Shown: positions 42,201 to 51,728 of the stretch, in pieces
Numbering within the stretch: position 1 is the stretch's first letter
Layout of the letters: each line of letters opens with the position of its first letter
Origin: Apostichopus parvimensis
Lineage: Eukaryota; Echinodermata; Holothuroidea; Aspidochirotida; Stichopodidae
Length of the DNA stretch: 51,728 nt
Assembly: GCA_000934455.1 (NCBI GenBank)
Contig: KN883028.1
Location: forward strand, 39,308 to 91,035
Direction of reading: 5' to 3'
Notes under the pieces: generated by a model
What the model saw: only the letters and a program-made list of their open reading frames with translations
Told to the model about the DNA's origin: nothing
Database searches by the model: none
Made by a program: the position numbers and the translations under genes

Positions 42201-43720
42201 ATGACTAGCAACGTCATTACAAGAGTTTGCGACGATAGGGAGTATTTCGCCCAGACAAACACCAAGAAAGACACGAGAGAGTGATTCAAGATTCTCTCCG
42301 CGTAAATTAAAATAATCCCCTAAACGGCCACACAGCTCAAACCCGGATATTTCTCTAAAATTTAATACTTCATTGACAGCGGTGATAGCAATCGCTAATT
42401 GATACGAACCCGTGAACGGTCTAATACTGAAGAAATTAGTTGTTTCGTTATTAGTGGAATTGCCGGCACAAAAGCTGCAAGGCATTTTCTTTCGACGTCA
42501 AAAAGATCATTTGTGCCGACAATATCACATATCATTTGTAAATAATAATCTGTGTAACCGCCAGTTACATTAATCATTTTACAAAATTCGGTCGCAAAGT
42601 CATGAATAGAGAATACCTCTAAAGTGTGGTTGACAATGGATGTGATTCCTCCAACCATTGGATTACGGTAAAACATCGTTTGGCTAAAGTCTGCACTGTC
42701 ATTGGATGGAAAAGAATTGTGTAATGAAATGCATAGGGTGGGATCCGACTCAAATCGTGTAAAGTACGTTATTACAGATAATATTTCCTGACACCAATCC
42801 ATATCACTTATTACAACTGGAAAGTGATCTAAAAGGAATAAGGACAAACTGTGAAAATCTCTTAGATCATGCGCAGTAGATAAATCTTCGCAGAAGCCGA
42901 TTCTGCCGTTGGGGTAATATAAACCTAATGTTAAATTAATCATGTAGTTATATTCGATAGGCTGCCAGTGACAGAAAGATGATAGTTTAAGGTATTCAAG
43001 CAATTCCGCCAGGAAATAGGTTAAGATATTCTTGGTTTCATTAATAACAACAGCTAGTTTCATACCACTTACACACCGTAAGGAAGAACAGAGGGCAAAT
43101 GCATCTCCGGAAAAAGCAGACGGGCCCAACCAATCCAAAATATCGAGGAAGGGGAGAGACCATCTCTCGACCAATGAAATGATCAGATATTCACTATGAT
43201 TTCTAATTAAATAGCAATCGAAAATATGTTGAAACATATCTTCCAATTCACAGCCAAGCTCTTGACACTTTTCCTGTATCTCACAGACTTCTAATATGTA
43301 AATGAAATTTGTAGATATATTACTTCTAGGAAATAATTCTTCAAATCCATTTCGACAACATGCTCCAAAGATCCATTCATTTCCATTTCTGAGAGATGAA
43401 ACGATATTTTCACAAAAATTATAAACTATAGTAGCTTCATAATCCGATATATTAATCTGACTAAGCAATGGAGCATATTGAACACAAGTCATCCCAAAAA
43501 TTTCTATCCACGAATTCGCGTTCCATAAGAAACCAACAAATTCCATGACGTCAGCAATATCGAAGCTTTCATTTCCCAAGACTTCTTGGTTTTCCCAATT
43601 GATTTGCCACGTCGGCTCGAATTTTCGACATGGTGAAGATTTTTCTTCACCTAAAACGAAATGTGCAGTTGTCAATAAAACCACAATCATCAAATAGAAC
43701 AATCCAGATAGTGACGGCAT
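35560..43720 (-). CDS. Secreted chimera: novel helical Cys-repeat region + Tie-like Ig/EGF modules
   Basis: Exons in order: 43720-41852, 40909-40592, Ig 40069-39830 or 38040-37801, EGF1 38923-38783 or 36904-36764, EGF2 36291-36154, EGF3 35729-35560. Every junction is phase 1. With one Ig-EGF1 pair this gives about 958 residues after allowing for a one-base frameshift near 42485. Residues 1-24 form a signal peptide (LFYLMIVVLLTTAHFVLG). About 600 residues with roughly 13 N-glycosylation sequons follow; I do not recognise them. The C-terminal third resembles the Tie1/Tie2 ectodomain: a Cys-less Ig domain with SAGIYEIH...MRLIVY, then six-Cys modules including CKEDPYGCKCAPGFYGKSC and PAGVYGADCEGVCHC. 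Translation stops after EGF3, so no transmembrane or kinase part is encoded. A soluble ligand-binding or decoy role is inference. The gene could be a decaying paralogue. An acceptor at 43736-43735 implies an upstream UTR exon. Confidence 0.7.
35985..36075. repeat. C-rich duplicated tract (G-rich on transcript strand)
   Basis: Two imperfect copies of CACCCCCCTCCCTCCCTGCC separated and followed by long C runs. On the minus (transcribed) strand this is a dense G-tract array about 80 bases downstream of the EGF2 donor, able in principle to form quadruplexes. Confidence 0.85.
36522..38217. repeat. Tie-like Ig-EGF duplication, unit A
   Basis: Matches unit B (38532-40245) over both exons and the intron between them, offset by 2,019-2,029 bases, with only scattered substitutions. 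It is cut at its right end by the 50-N gap. Exons: Ig 38040-37801 and EGF1 36904-36764. Confidence 0.93.
38218..38267. other. Assembly gap (50 N)
   Basis: A fixed-size 50-base N run, as used for joins of unknown length, between the two near-identical Ig-EGF units. Confidence 0.99.
38268..38520 (+). mobile_element. Probable retroelement 3' end
   Basis: Non-coding sequence ending CGGAAATAAAGAGAGAATAA plus an A-rich tail, looking like a LINE 3' UTR with poly(A). It separates the gap from unit B. No coding part is visible. Confidence 0.4.
38532..40245. repeat. Tie-like Ig-EGF duplication, unit B
   Basis: Second copy of unit A. The EGF1 exons (38923-38783 and 36904-36764) encode identical residues. 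The Ig exons (40069-39830 and 38040-37801) differ by N for D in YPGNDV and by K/R for Q/K in HNGKPSWRG. Confidence 0.93.
40158..40535. mobile_element. Putative non-autonomous DNA element (CAGTGGCGGAGC type)
   Basis: Begins CAGTGGCGGAGCTAGGG and ends near GGGGGGAATCCGCCCCCCC...TGACTG. The inverted right end begins CAGTCAGGGGGGGG, so both ends share CAGT plus a G-rich stretch. The flanks are not a clean duplication. The same left end occurs in unit A at 38150 and is cut off by the gap. Confidence 0.45.
40592..40909 (-). CDS. Tie-like first Ig-type domain exon
   Basis: A symmetrical phase-1 exon of 318 bases. It encodes ESFTVSMTPSAVTSDPYDGL...SEVGVYVHILRSQFNVNSEA. The EVGVY stretch resembles the Ig D-x-G-x-Y motif, but no cysteine is present, as in some Tie Ig domains. 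It joins the large upstream exon (G|AA gives Glu) and the Ig2 exon (A|AA gives Lys). Confidence 0.65.
40936..41851. other. Intron of the Tie-like gene, no further features
   Basis: AT-rich intron between the large N-terminal exon and the Ig1 exon. No coding exon or repeat with clear boundaries was seen. Confidence 0.5.
41852..43720 (-). CDS. Large N-terminal exon: signal peptide and unrecognised helical Cys repeats
   Basis: Frame 1 runs from ATG 43720 to about 42485 and frame 2 from there to the donor at 41852 (TGTTACG|GTAGGT). The two frames overlap at 42485-42395. Joining them needs one extra base in the A-run before 42485, as expected of a homopolymer error or an allelic indel. The protein is rich in Leu, Ile and Phe, predicted helical, and has a recurring short motif x-[LF]-C-x-x-[LI] (DAFALCSSL, DPTLCISL, FELCGRL, FDELCLDL, VDSLCGTL). 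I know no family with this pattern. There are about 13 N-x-S/T sites, fitting an extracellular location. The exon is free of introns over 1.87 kb. Confidence 0.75.
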
Positions 43721-43734
43721 TGTGACGTCATTAA

Positions 43735-46573
43735 CTGTAGAAGAAGAAAAAATTGTAGCTAAAACTGTTTTTAATGATTGAATAACTTTATTGGCAGCTA
43801 AATATTCAAACAATCAAAGTTCATATAAATGCATTATTTGGTTGGTGATTAATATGCAACAAATCAGTGCCATCAAATAGCTCACCGGTATACTGACCAC
43901 AAATTTGCTAGAAGGTCATGCACATACTGGTCACTTCTTTTACAATTACAAATTAACAACCATATTGGAGCCACAATGTCAATTGGAAGCATTTCTAGTT
44001 AGTAAACTATTTTTATCCCTAATTTACGACTTTCCAGGTCTTGGAAAAATTCGAAGGATGATCAACATGCAAAACGTTCTTGTGAATAAAAAGCAAAGAA
44101 GAATTCAGAACAAGAAACACAAACATATAAGCAAAATCAAATCAAAGAGAGATAACAATATTTTGCACGCGTAAATTTGAGTATTCTAATGGCCTTCAAC
44201 TGTACAGGCCTGCATATAGTGAATTCTTAAAGCTCACAACGATAGGGGTGGATATGGGATTTACAAAGTATATGGAATATATCACTTGGGTCCCATGGGG
44301 GATGTTGGGGTTAAAAATAAAATTTATAAAATTTTAGACGAATAATTCGTGCATTTCGAGGCTTATGTAGACTATAAATCAGGTGTTTATAATTGGTGCC
44401 CATTTCATTTGTTTGAGCTATTCAAAGGAGTGGGGAGGTGTACTTCCCCTACCCACCGCCCACCTATATTCGCGCCTGAACAAATGATTGTAAGTTATAC
44501 CCCCAGTAAGAACGAATCTTGTCCAAACTTGGTTTAATATTTATGGTTTATGATTTATTTTGAAAAGTGACTAATTCTTGTAGAAGTGACACATACGTAG
44601 TCTATTGTGGTTACCTATCTGTTAAACAGGAAATAAAAACATGTTATTTCTTCAGATAAATATAGAAAGCACAAATACACACATGAAAAAGGAAGAAAGA
44701 ACTACACAAATATAGAAGCTAGAACGTAAAATGTAAAAGTGAAGTAATGATTCCTTACCATATATGTCGTCGCTAAATACAAGCAGGCCTATTTATATAC
44801 TGATGTGCTCAGTGTGTTAGGTTAGACGAGCCTAGGCTAATGTTGTACCACGATTTCCCGTACGCGTTGGTAACCATGAAACACCACTGCAATGTGGAAA
44901 GCTCATGGAAAGCACAGTTGGTAATCCAACAATACTGATGCCATAGAACGCACCCTTTAGGATTCGTCCAGTCTTAACACCGTCCTAATCCTCGGCTGTA
45001 TGTGATTGGTATTTAAAAAAATTCAGATCTTTCTTATTCTCTTTGTTTCCCATGGTATTCTACTTTTAGGGTAATCCATCGCCATGGAAACATGTAGTGT
45101 CATTTTGTTCCTTCATCTAAGTTATACGTATTTGGGTTCTCGTCAGGCCATTTTAAACAGAATAGATGTCTGTGTATGGTAGGGGGTGGGGTGGACTGGG
45201 GACACAGGCCCATATACACCAATAAATCTTGGTAAAAATGCTGTTATTTTTGCAAAAAATGTCAATACTTTTTTTTTTTGTACATTGCATCCCTGAAAAT
45301 ACGCTAATAAAATAAACGGGAAAATACTTGTTGAGAAACCGATGATATTGACGTGACTTGGTTTAAATTGGCTTTTTGGCAATTGACACTATTATAATTT
45401 AATTTTTTTATTTAAAGAGGTGTGGTTCGGATCGGCATCCTTTCGTGGGAAAGTGTAACCTACTCCCCCCCCCCCCCTCTAACTCAGGACAAGTGAACTG
45501 TCCATAAAAGTGACGTCATGTTATCCGGATTGGATCGAGGAAACAATGACGAGGAGAGCGATTTCCGGGTTGTTGGGGAGGGGGCTGAGGAAAGTGAATG
45601 AGGTGCGTGGTTGTAATGGAGGATATAAATTACTCCCTGTAGTTAGAGTGATCAAATGAAATAATAGAGAAAAAACCCGTCTTGCCTATGTAATGTGAAG
45701 TGCCTATATTGGTATAATGATGTCAATATATGTAAGACTCTAATGCAATCCGTTGCTATCAATGGTTATGAAAAGCATTGCCCAAAAATTGATTTGATTT
45801 TAAATTTTAGGGAATGAAGATAGTATACCTTGAATATGTGATGCCGAGTGAAATAGCAGTTTAATTTAAGTTTCGTTAGCCATGGCTGCCTCTCAAAAAC
45901 ACCCACAATAATAATATAAAAGCAGACAAAGAGAAACTCTTTCCTTTTCCTGTTTTCATTCTATAATTCTGTCATGCCAATTAGCATTGTGATTTAAATA
46001 AGAATGAAACAGTACGATTGTCGGTAATCCAAAAGGGACATCAAAAATAGTAGTCGAAATTGCGACATTTGTATCTCGAAATTTTGGCTGCGAGATAGAA
46101 ATAGTTAAATTGAAACTAAAAATGTCGAAATGTTAATGTCTTTAATCTTACGTTCAGTGTTCCTGTCTGTGCAGTCGCATCTCTTTGGTGAAACTAGTGT
46201 AATTTGAGTCTTTTAGCGCACACGTGACGTGATTGTGACGTCACCTCTTTTCCCGGCCAGTTCGCCAAAACAAATGATTTCGGTCTTACTTTTTTATGAC
46301 AACTTCGATGTACGTCACAATATTGTCCAATGTTTGGGGCCAGTATTCCCACTCTTTTATCAGGGAGTTGCTATTTGGGTACCAAAACTCCTTGGTTGCA
46401 TGTAGCCCAAACATGCCGCTCCTCTCACTTCCGCATGCTTTGCACACCTTCAAGAAATTCCCGGCGTAGGGACTTGTCTATTCACACCTGTTAAATGCAA
46501 TGAGCAATCAACAAAAAGCGCTGCCTACATTAGCCAGAAAACCTCGATGACGGGCCGGGTGCGCATGTGGTAC
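43735..46573. other. Upstream region of the Tie-like gene
   Basis: A strong 3' splice site (TTTTTTCTTCTTCTACAG) ends at 43735, so the 5' UTR has at least one more exon upstream, not located. The rest is AT-rich without supported genes. Short open frames near 43905 and 45143 have no domain features. Confidence 0.45.
46221..46243. promoter_or_regulatory. E-box and CRE-like palindrome cluster
   Basis: CACGTG at 46221-46226 and TGACGTCA at 46236-46243 lie 10 bp apart in a locally GC-richer stretch. They are consensus sites for bHLH-zip and CREB/ATF factors. Which gene they would serve is unknown. Confidence 0.35.
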
Positions 46574-46620
46574 CTTGCATCTCGGACTTTTGGCTAAGAT
46601 CATGTGTAGTATATGTTCCC
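46574..46620 (+). pseudogene. U2 snRNA 5'-end fragment
   Basis: GCATCTCGGACTTTTGGCTA followed by AGATCATGTGTAGTATATGT matches the 5' end of U2 snRNA (TCTCGGCCTTTTGGCTAAGA, then TCAAGTGTAGTATCTGTTC) with about four changes. The branch-site-pairing core GTGTAGTA is intact. Similarity stops after about 47 bases and no U2 stem-loop II follows, so a truncated pseudogene is most likely. Confidence 0.75.
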
Positions 46621-46961
46621 TTTCTATGGGAATCGTGATACACACATGACGATGATCACACAGTCAAAGTATCAACTCTAGGGGTCTGGGGTTGAAAACG
46701 GATCAGTATTTTTGGTTTTCGTGCCCAGTTTTTTTCCCCATGGGTGACTTTTATTAAAATGCACCATGTATAGGCTCCCAATAGTTCATATACAATTCAA
46801 TTCAGGACGGTGTTTCCACAGACGTCTGCTTGTATCAGTGAAAGCAGTTATGTGTTAAAGCAACTATAGGGTGATACAACGAATGCTATAAGAACGCTAA
46901 CGTACGTTCTTTTCTGTGCAACCGATTCACACAGAGATTATAGTAGCTACTGTAACTATTT

Positions 46962-47184
46962 AAGTTTTGTTCCACAGTAAAAACTGGATCGTGCTGATTA
47001 ATCTGATACGTCGGTAGCATGTGCTATTAGGATTACAGTAAGAACTGAGGATATGTGTAATCCCCCCAAAAAAGCATCAAACTGGATTTGTTGGGATTAG
47101 ACATACCTTAGTACTTACTGTAAGCCTTACAGCACATTCTACCGATTTTTAGCACGATCCAGTTTTTACTGTGGTACAAAACTT
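46962..47184. mobile_element. Foldback MITE
   Basis: Arms of about 100 bases are imperfect inverted repeats starting AAGTTTTGTTCCACAGTAAA and ending with its complement (TTTACTGTGGTACAAAACTT). The flanking TTA on both sides is compatible with a 3-bp target duplication of the PIF/Harbinger kind. No coding capacity. Confidence 0.85.
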
Positions 47185-50094
47185 TATGATTTATAGTAGA
47201 TATTATGTTCTCTGTATGTATCGGGTGTTCTGTGACACAAGGACTACTACGTAAGCAATGGCGACAGATGACAGGGTGAACAGCCAGTAGAGAAGAATGC
47301 GCGCAGAGTACGAAAATGTTCGTTCAGCGCGCAGGATTACATAGCAACCAAATTGGTTTGGAGAAAATGTTGCAAAATCAAACATGACGGCGTACAGTTT
47401 AGAGTAAATGATAAGACATTTTATTCATATAATCAAACAATAAATTGCATTAGAAGACGTGGTATTGTACAAGCCACCGTTATAGCAATATATCAACAAC
47501 AATAAACAGAGAGAATTTTATTGTTTGCAGTATTTATAAGCAACGGGCAGGAATGTTAAACCAATCCTCTTCCACATGGGATGTATATTCGAAGAATAAC
47601 GCAGGATTCTTTCTTGAAATACTGTTTTATTGTTCATAACAATCTCCATTTTTAATATTATCATGACTCTCAATACTGAATTCACTGCGAAATTACCAAT
47701 CATGTTGCATATATATATATATACACACCACTGTAGAATGAGATTGAGTGGGCCCTCGATATAAATATAACTGAATTATTATCTTCAAGAATTTTCACTA
47801 CTCGTCCGGACATCTCTAATACAATTTTTTTTATTCAGCAGAGTGAAACTACGATTTAATCAGCAATATTTCGAAGTTTTGAATTTTAGTCAAATAATAT
47901 TATTCAACTGATACAGAAAGGATCCTAGGATACTAAGTTGATATGCAGTAACCTGGCGACTGTTGCCATTGACATTGTCCCACTGTCACCATGACAACGC
48001 ACATATGCAGTATAGGCTTTCACGAGATTGGCTTACTGGATAGACTTGAAATATGGCACGGTGAAGCCAAGCTCTGTCGGTTGTTGTGTCTGGTAATATA
48101 ATATGCTTGTGGCAGTGTTACCCTTCTTATCATATCAAGAAGCCGTATAAAACAATTTTTAACAACAATAAACCATGAATATTCAACAGATATTGACAAT
48201 AATATATATACTCTATTTATAATATTTACATATGTTTTTGGATTTTTTTATCGTTAAGAAGAACACCCGTATATGCAAAAATTGTGCTTTGTTTTTATAA
48301 TTCGTTTGCATATAGTTCACATTTAACTTTTCGTATATTTGAATGCAAAAATGTTTTATCTCATAGACTAGATAGCAAAAGCAAACATAACCTATTTCAC
48401 AGGTTGCTCTATCGTAATCAACATACCCTTTTCAGAACTTGCTTGGATTCATTAAACCAAACTTACATTGACCCCTCACCCCCACCTCCCCCACCCCTTC
48501 CCATCCTCAATAATTTCCCCTTCTCGAAACCAGTAACATCAAGCGTGTCTACGCTCACCCATACACACAAAGTACCGATGTACTGCCGCACTGTTACACT
48601 TTAACCTATTGCACGAAACATGCTCACGCAATAATCTGCTTGTGAAACGGTCACGAAGATAGTAAAACATGTTAATTGCAGTAAGTCATATCACCTCCGC
48701 TCTTTACATACTTTCACTCTCGCACACTCACAAAACAACAAGATGGATAGAGATTAAATTTCATCTTTTAAAACGAGTTGGACTATTCACTAAGCTCACG
48801 CTATGGTATCAACAACAGTTGCCAACTTACCATGAATTCACACTATATGATAAGATCAACTTTCTTGTTACGACCAGTTTGTTACATGGAAATCTCTTCT
48901 TTTTTTCTTTTTTATAAAATAGGGTAAATCGATTTTTAATCTCTCCGTCCTAGTCCACCCTCACCCTACTTCACCCCTCCTTCCATTTCTATAACAGGAT
49001 CATGACTTCCCCGAAATGGACAACATTCTAAACATAATACGTTGAACAAAAAAATCACCATGGATACGAACAGAACGGCACGGCATAAGTAAATTGAGTC
49101 GATTCTGAAATATTCCTCATCATGTTACTTCCGTACATAACAGAAACAGCCAAACATTATGATCTAAATATGAACTTGACCCATTGCAACTTCCAACCGA
49201 GGAACCCACATCATACGTCTGAGGCGACGAGTGGAATTGTTTCATACAGTTTCATTTTTCACCCACCTGACCATTTTATCTCTTCTTTTTCTTGCAAACT
49301 GGAGGTGTGTGAATATAAGTTATATAACTCAATGGAAAACATTTCAGATATTAAATGAAGCTTTTTGAAACATTTTTATCTTCTAAGATTTGACCCCTTG
49401 TGTATCCACAGCGAGCACATTAGAGTAAATATGGTCTCGGATCTCATATCTGTCGCAAACTTTCTATACAGGTACTCTGAAATACGTACATATAGCGACG
49501 GTTATCAACGGAAAGGGATGATTCTAGTCATACTCAAGGATTTTACGATTTTTAGAAAAAGCTTAACCATTTTTTGTTGCCAGAAAGGGAACACTATGGA
49601 GTCACTTTTATCGACCTTGCAAAATTGTGAGGGGGACCACTGATTGCAAAGTCGACAATGACTATAACCCGGATCGCAAAGTCGGTAATTACTGTTACGG
49701 TTAGATTCGTCCAACACGGTAGCATATAAATACGTTGTACTCAAAGCCGAAGCCAAAGTGAATTAATCAGGTCAAACATCCGGAGTCTATGCATGCTAAG
49801 TTCTTCACTACCGCCTTCATTCCTTTCGGGAAACATTTCATAACTGTAGGTTTGGTTACAGACTGACTGATTTAAACCCACCTACGTTATAGAGAGACAG
49901 AGAGGGGGGCGGGAGGGGGGAGTCTGAGAGGATACACAAACCCAAACATCATCTTTAGCTTATGTGACAGATATCTTTGTGATGAACAACAACACCCAAA
50001 CAGCCAAGGAAAGTCTATCTCCGTTCGGGTAATATCCTAGTTTAAAAGTGAGTTTCTGTGATGTCTTATCGGTGTTCACTTACCTTCGTTAGAG
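47185..50094. other. Intergenic, no supported gene
   Basis: AT-rich sequence with a short (TA)n/(CA)n microsatellite near 47707 and C-rich tracts near 48475. A 60-codon minus-strand frame at 47203-47385 has one hydrophobic segment, but no splice or family support. Confidence 0.5.
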
Positions 50095-50445
50095 TGCTTG
50101 TATCATGAGAGGGTCTGCAATAAAGTGAAACAAATCATGCAAGGCCCAACACACCCTTTGTTTGAGCACTATATTTACAACCGCTCTGGACTGCGTTTAT
50201 GCCCACCACGTACACTTAGGGGCCGCTACAGATACTCATTTGTGCCTAATTCTATTCATATATTTAATTCACAAGTGAGAAGATAAGTTTCTTATTTGTA
50301 GGACTTGCTGTATATATGTTTGTATTACTGTTTGTGTATCGCAGTTTATTGATACTTATAATAATGCTTTTTTTTCCCGTTTACGACCTGTGTAAGCCGA
50401 ATTTCCGATTGTGGACAATAAATTCAAATTCAATTCAACTCAATT
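50095..50445 (+). mobile_element. LINE 3' end: reverse-transcriptase ORF tail and 3' UTR
   Basis: Codons 50095-50286 read GPTHPLFEHYIYNRSG...RGRYRYSFVPNSIHIFNSQ and stop, matching the C-terminal pattern of CR1/Jockey-like LINE ORF2 proteins (HPL, G-R-R, RY-x-x-SF-[IV]-P-x-[AS]-I). The 3' UTR ends CAATAAATTCAAATTCAATT with an ATTCA-type tail. A 5'-truncated dead copy. Confidence 0.8.
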
Positions 50446-51120
50446 ATTGGCAATAGGATCGAAAACAGTTTACCTATTCTTGTTTTTCTAGGTAGACTAT
50501 TACGAGTTAAAATCAATGCTATCATTAGGTTATGCTGAGAGTTTTTTATGTTAGATTTTAGCTATTGCATAAAAACATTTCCATTACAGAAAAATAACCG
50601 TTTCTATTTTTCAAAGTTAACCGGTTCGATGATGTCATATTTAGACTTGAACATTAAATCTGTGATATCTCTCAAAAAGAAAACGATTTGCTTATTTGGG
50701 GGGTGGGGTGGGGGAGGGGGCTTTGTTCAAGAGAGTTATCTTCACCTCCTAGACTAAAGATGATGGTTTGGTCCGAATCTCCTTTAATCGCTCAGATCTA
50801 TGACAGAACACGATTACCAGAAGACAGACATATTGATACTTTTTAAAACAGGTCAGAAGGTCGCGTGTCTATGGCAGGCTGGAACTGTATGGTGGAGAGA
50901 GATGGATGCTCCGTTTTGTTATCGTCACCTCCCCGCCCCCCCCCCCCATATCCCCATCCCCATCCGTCCCATTCGCCTCAAGAGGAAGAAATATATATGA
51001 AAGTTAATGTAAAAAATCATTTTTTCCAATAAATGGTCTGCTCCTGTTTTAAAACGTCTGCATCTCACTTTTGTCCATACTTTAAAACTGGCCAAGTCTA
51101 TTGAGCATCATAGACACATT

Positions 51121-51419
51121 TTAACCGTCCTCCGAGGAATGTCCTCCGTCAATATCCATCGATTTATCCGAAAGCATCTTCTCATAAGCATCTTTGTTCC
51201 CATGGTTACCCAGACGATCATCATTATTGTTAGGGTTTACATAAACATTCCCTTTGTTGTGTGAGACGTCGTGTAATCTTATCCCTTCCTCGGGATCGTT
51301 GATGACGTCACTGGATCGAATCGATCCTGTCGATTTTTCCGGAGGGAGTTTGGAATTTGATGTACTGGCCAGTCCCCTCTGTGCTCTTCTACGGCCATTG
51401 GCAGTGCTAGAAACTTTCT
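51121..51419 (-). CDS. C-terminal exon of an unidentified gene
   Basis: Acceptor CTTATTCCACAG at 51421-51420. The exon is open for 99 codons in phase 1 and stops at TAA 51121-51123. The product is hydrophilic and low in complexity: RRRAQRGLASTSNSKLPPEK, then a D/N/H/G-rich stretch ending GHSSEDG. It looks like a disordered cytoplasmic or nuclear tail. Upstream exons lie beyond the window. No family recognised; coding status rests on the open frame and splice site. Confidence 0.55.
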
Positions 51420-51728
51420 CTGTGGAATAAGGAAACATAAGTAAAAAGTAAAGACACATGGCAGACACCACCGAGAAAGTAATAATTATAAATATGTGTC
51501 TCTCATGAGATAGAATAAAAAATTATAATTGTTTTATGTAAAACCAGTTTGAATATGCATCGTATATTTTAGAATATTTAATCAATAAATAGTCGGCGCT
51601 ATTGATGTATTGGTCTGTGGCCACCATGATGTCATCACAGCGCCCCATTTTTGATTCGCTATCAATATTTTGTTTTCAGCCTCTAAGGATTCACAAAAGA
51701 AGTAAATTTCACTATTATGATCCCATTT

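Noticed and set aside
42426-42500. A small intron in the large Tie-like exon ending at the acceptor-like ttcttcag (42427)
   Set aside because: The donor-like GTs I checked upstream (ends at 42617, 42583, 42569, 42559, 42529, 42521 and 42497) leave phase 0 or 1, while the acceptor needs phase 2, so a one-base indel explains the frame change better.
43905-44174. Plus-strand 89-codon frame, Lys-rich at the end
   Set aside because: No start context, domain or splice support; base composition matches surrounding non-coding DNA.
47203-47385. Minus-strand 60-codon frame with one hydrophobic segment
   Set aside because: No splice site, no family resemblance and no neighbour in phase; could be chance in AT-rich DNA.

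Overview
This is intron-rich animal nuclear DNA, not microbial. It holds split genes with GT..AG introns, a 5'TOP ribosomal-protein gene, tRNA-derived SINEs, MITEs, LINE fragments and two assembly gaps (22607-23571 and 38218-38267). A Tie-type receptor ectodomain, together with the repeat style, suggests a marine invertebrate deuterostome, perhaps an echinoderm; the class is inference.

Layout: (1) a LINE fragment at the left edge (1-190, minus). (2) EXD2, plus strand, four coding exons, 1078-5624: a membrane-anchored 3'-5' exonuclease. (3) RFC1, minus strand, 20 recognisable coding exons from 26965 down to 7836: the large subunit of the sliding-clamp loader. It converges tail-to-tail with EXD2; the 965-N gap lies in one intron and probably hides at least one exon. 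(4) RPL19, minus strand, six exons, 33546-28786, complete at 196 codons. (5) A gene on the minus strand, 43720-35560, that I could not match to a described protein as a whole. It has a signal peptide, about 600 residues of a helical, Cys-containing, heavily glycosylatable region that I do not recognise, then two Ig-like domains and three EGF-like modules resembling the Tie/Tek ectodomain, then a stop with no transmembrane or kinase part. An Ig+EGF exon pair occurs twice (about 36.5-38.2 kb and 38.5-40.2 kb) around a 50-N gap. (6) About 7 kb without a convincing gene (43.8-51.1 kb), holding a U2-snRNA-like fragment, a foldback MITE and a LINE 3' end. (7) The last coding exon of an unidentified minus-strand gene at 51121-51419.

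EXD2 and RFC1 both act in DNA metabolism and RPL19 in translation, but nothing indicates co-regulation. The introns carry most of the structure: a TTAA-flanked MITE family (three copies), a tRNA-headed SINE family (four copies), a 47-bp-arm hairpin, a hAT-like element with target duplication, minisatellites and a telomere-repeat palindrome. The most promising novelty is the chimeric secreted Tie-like gene.
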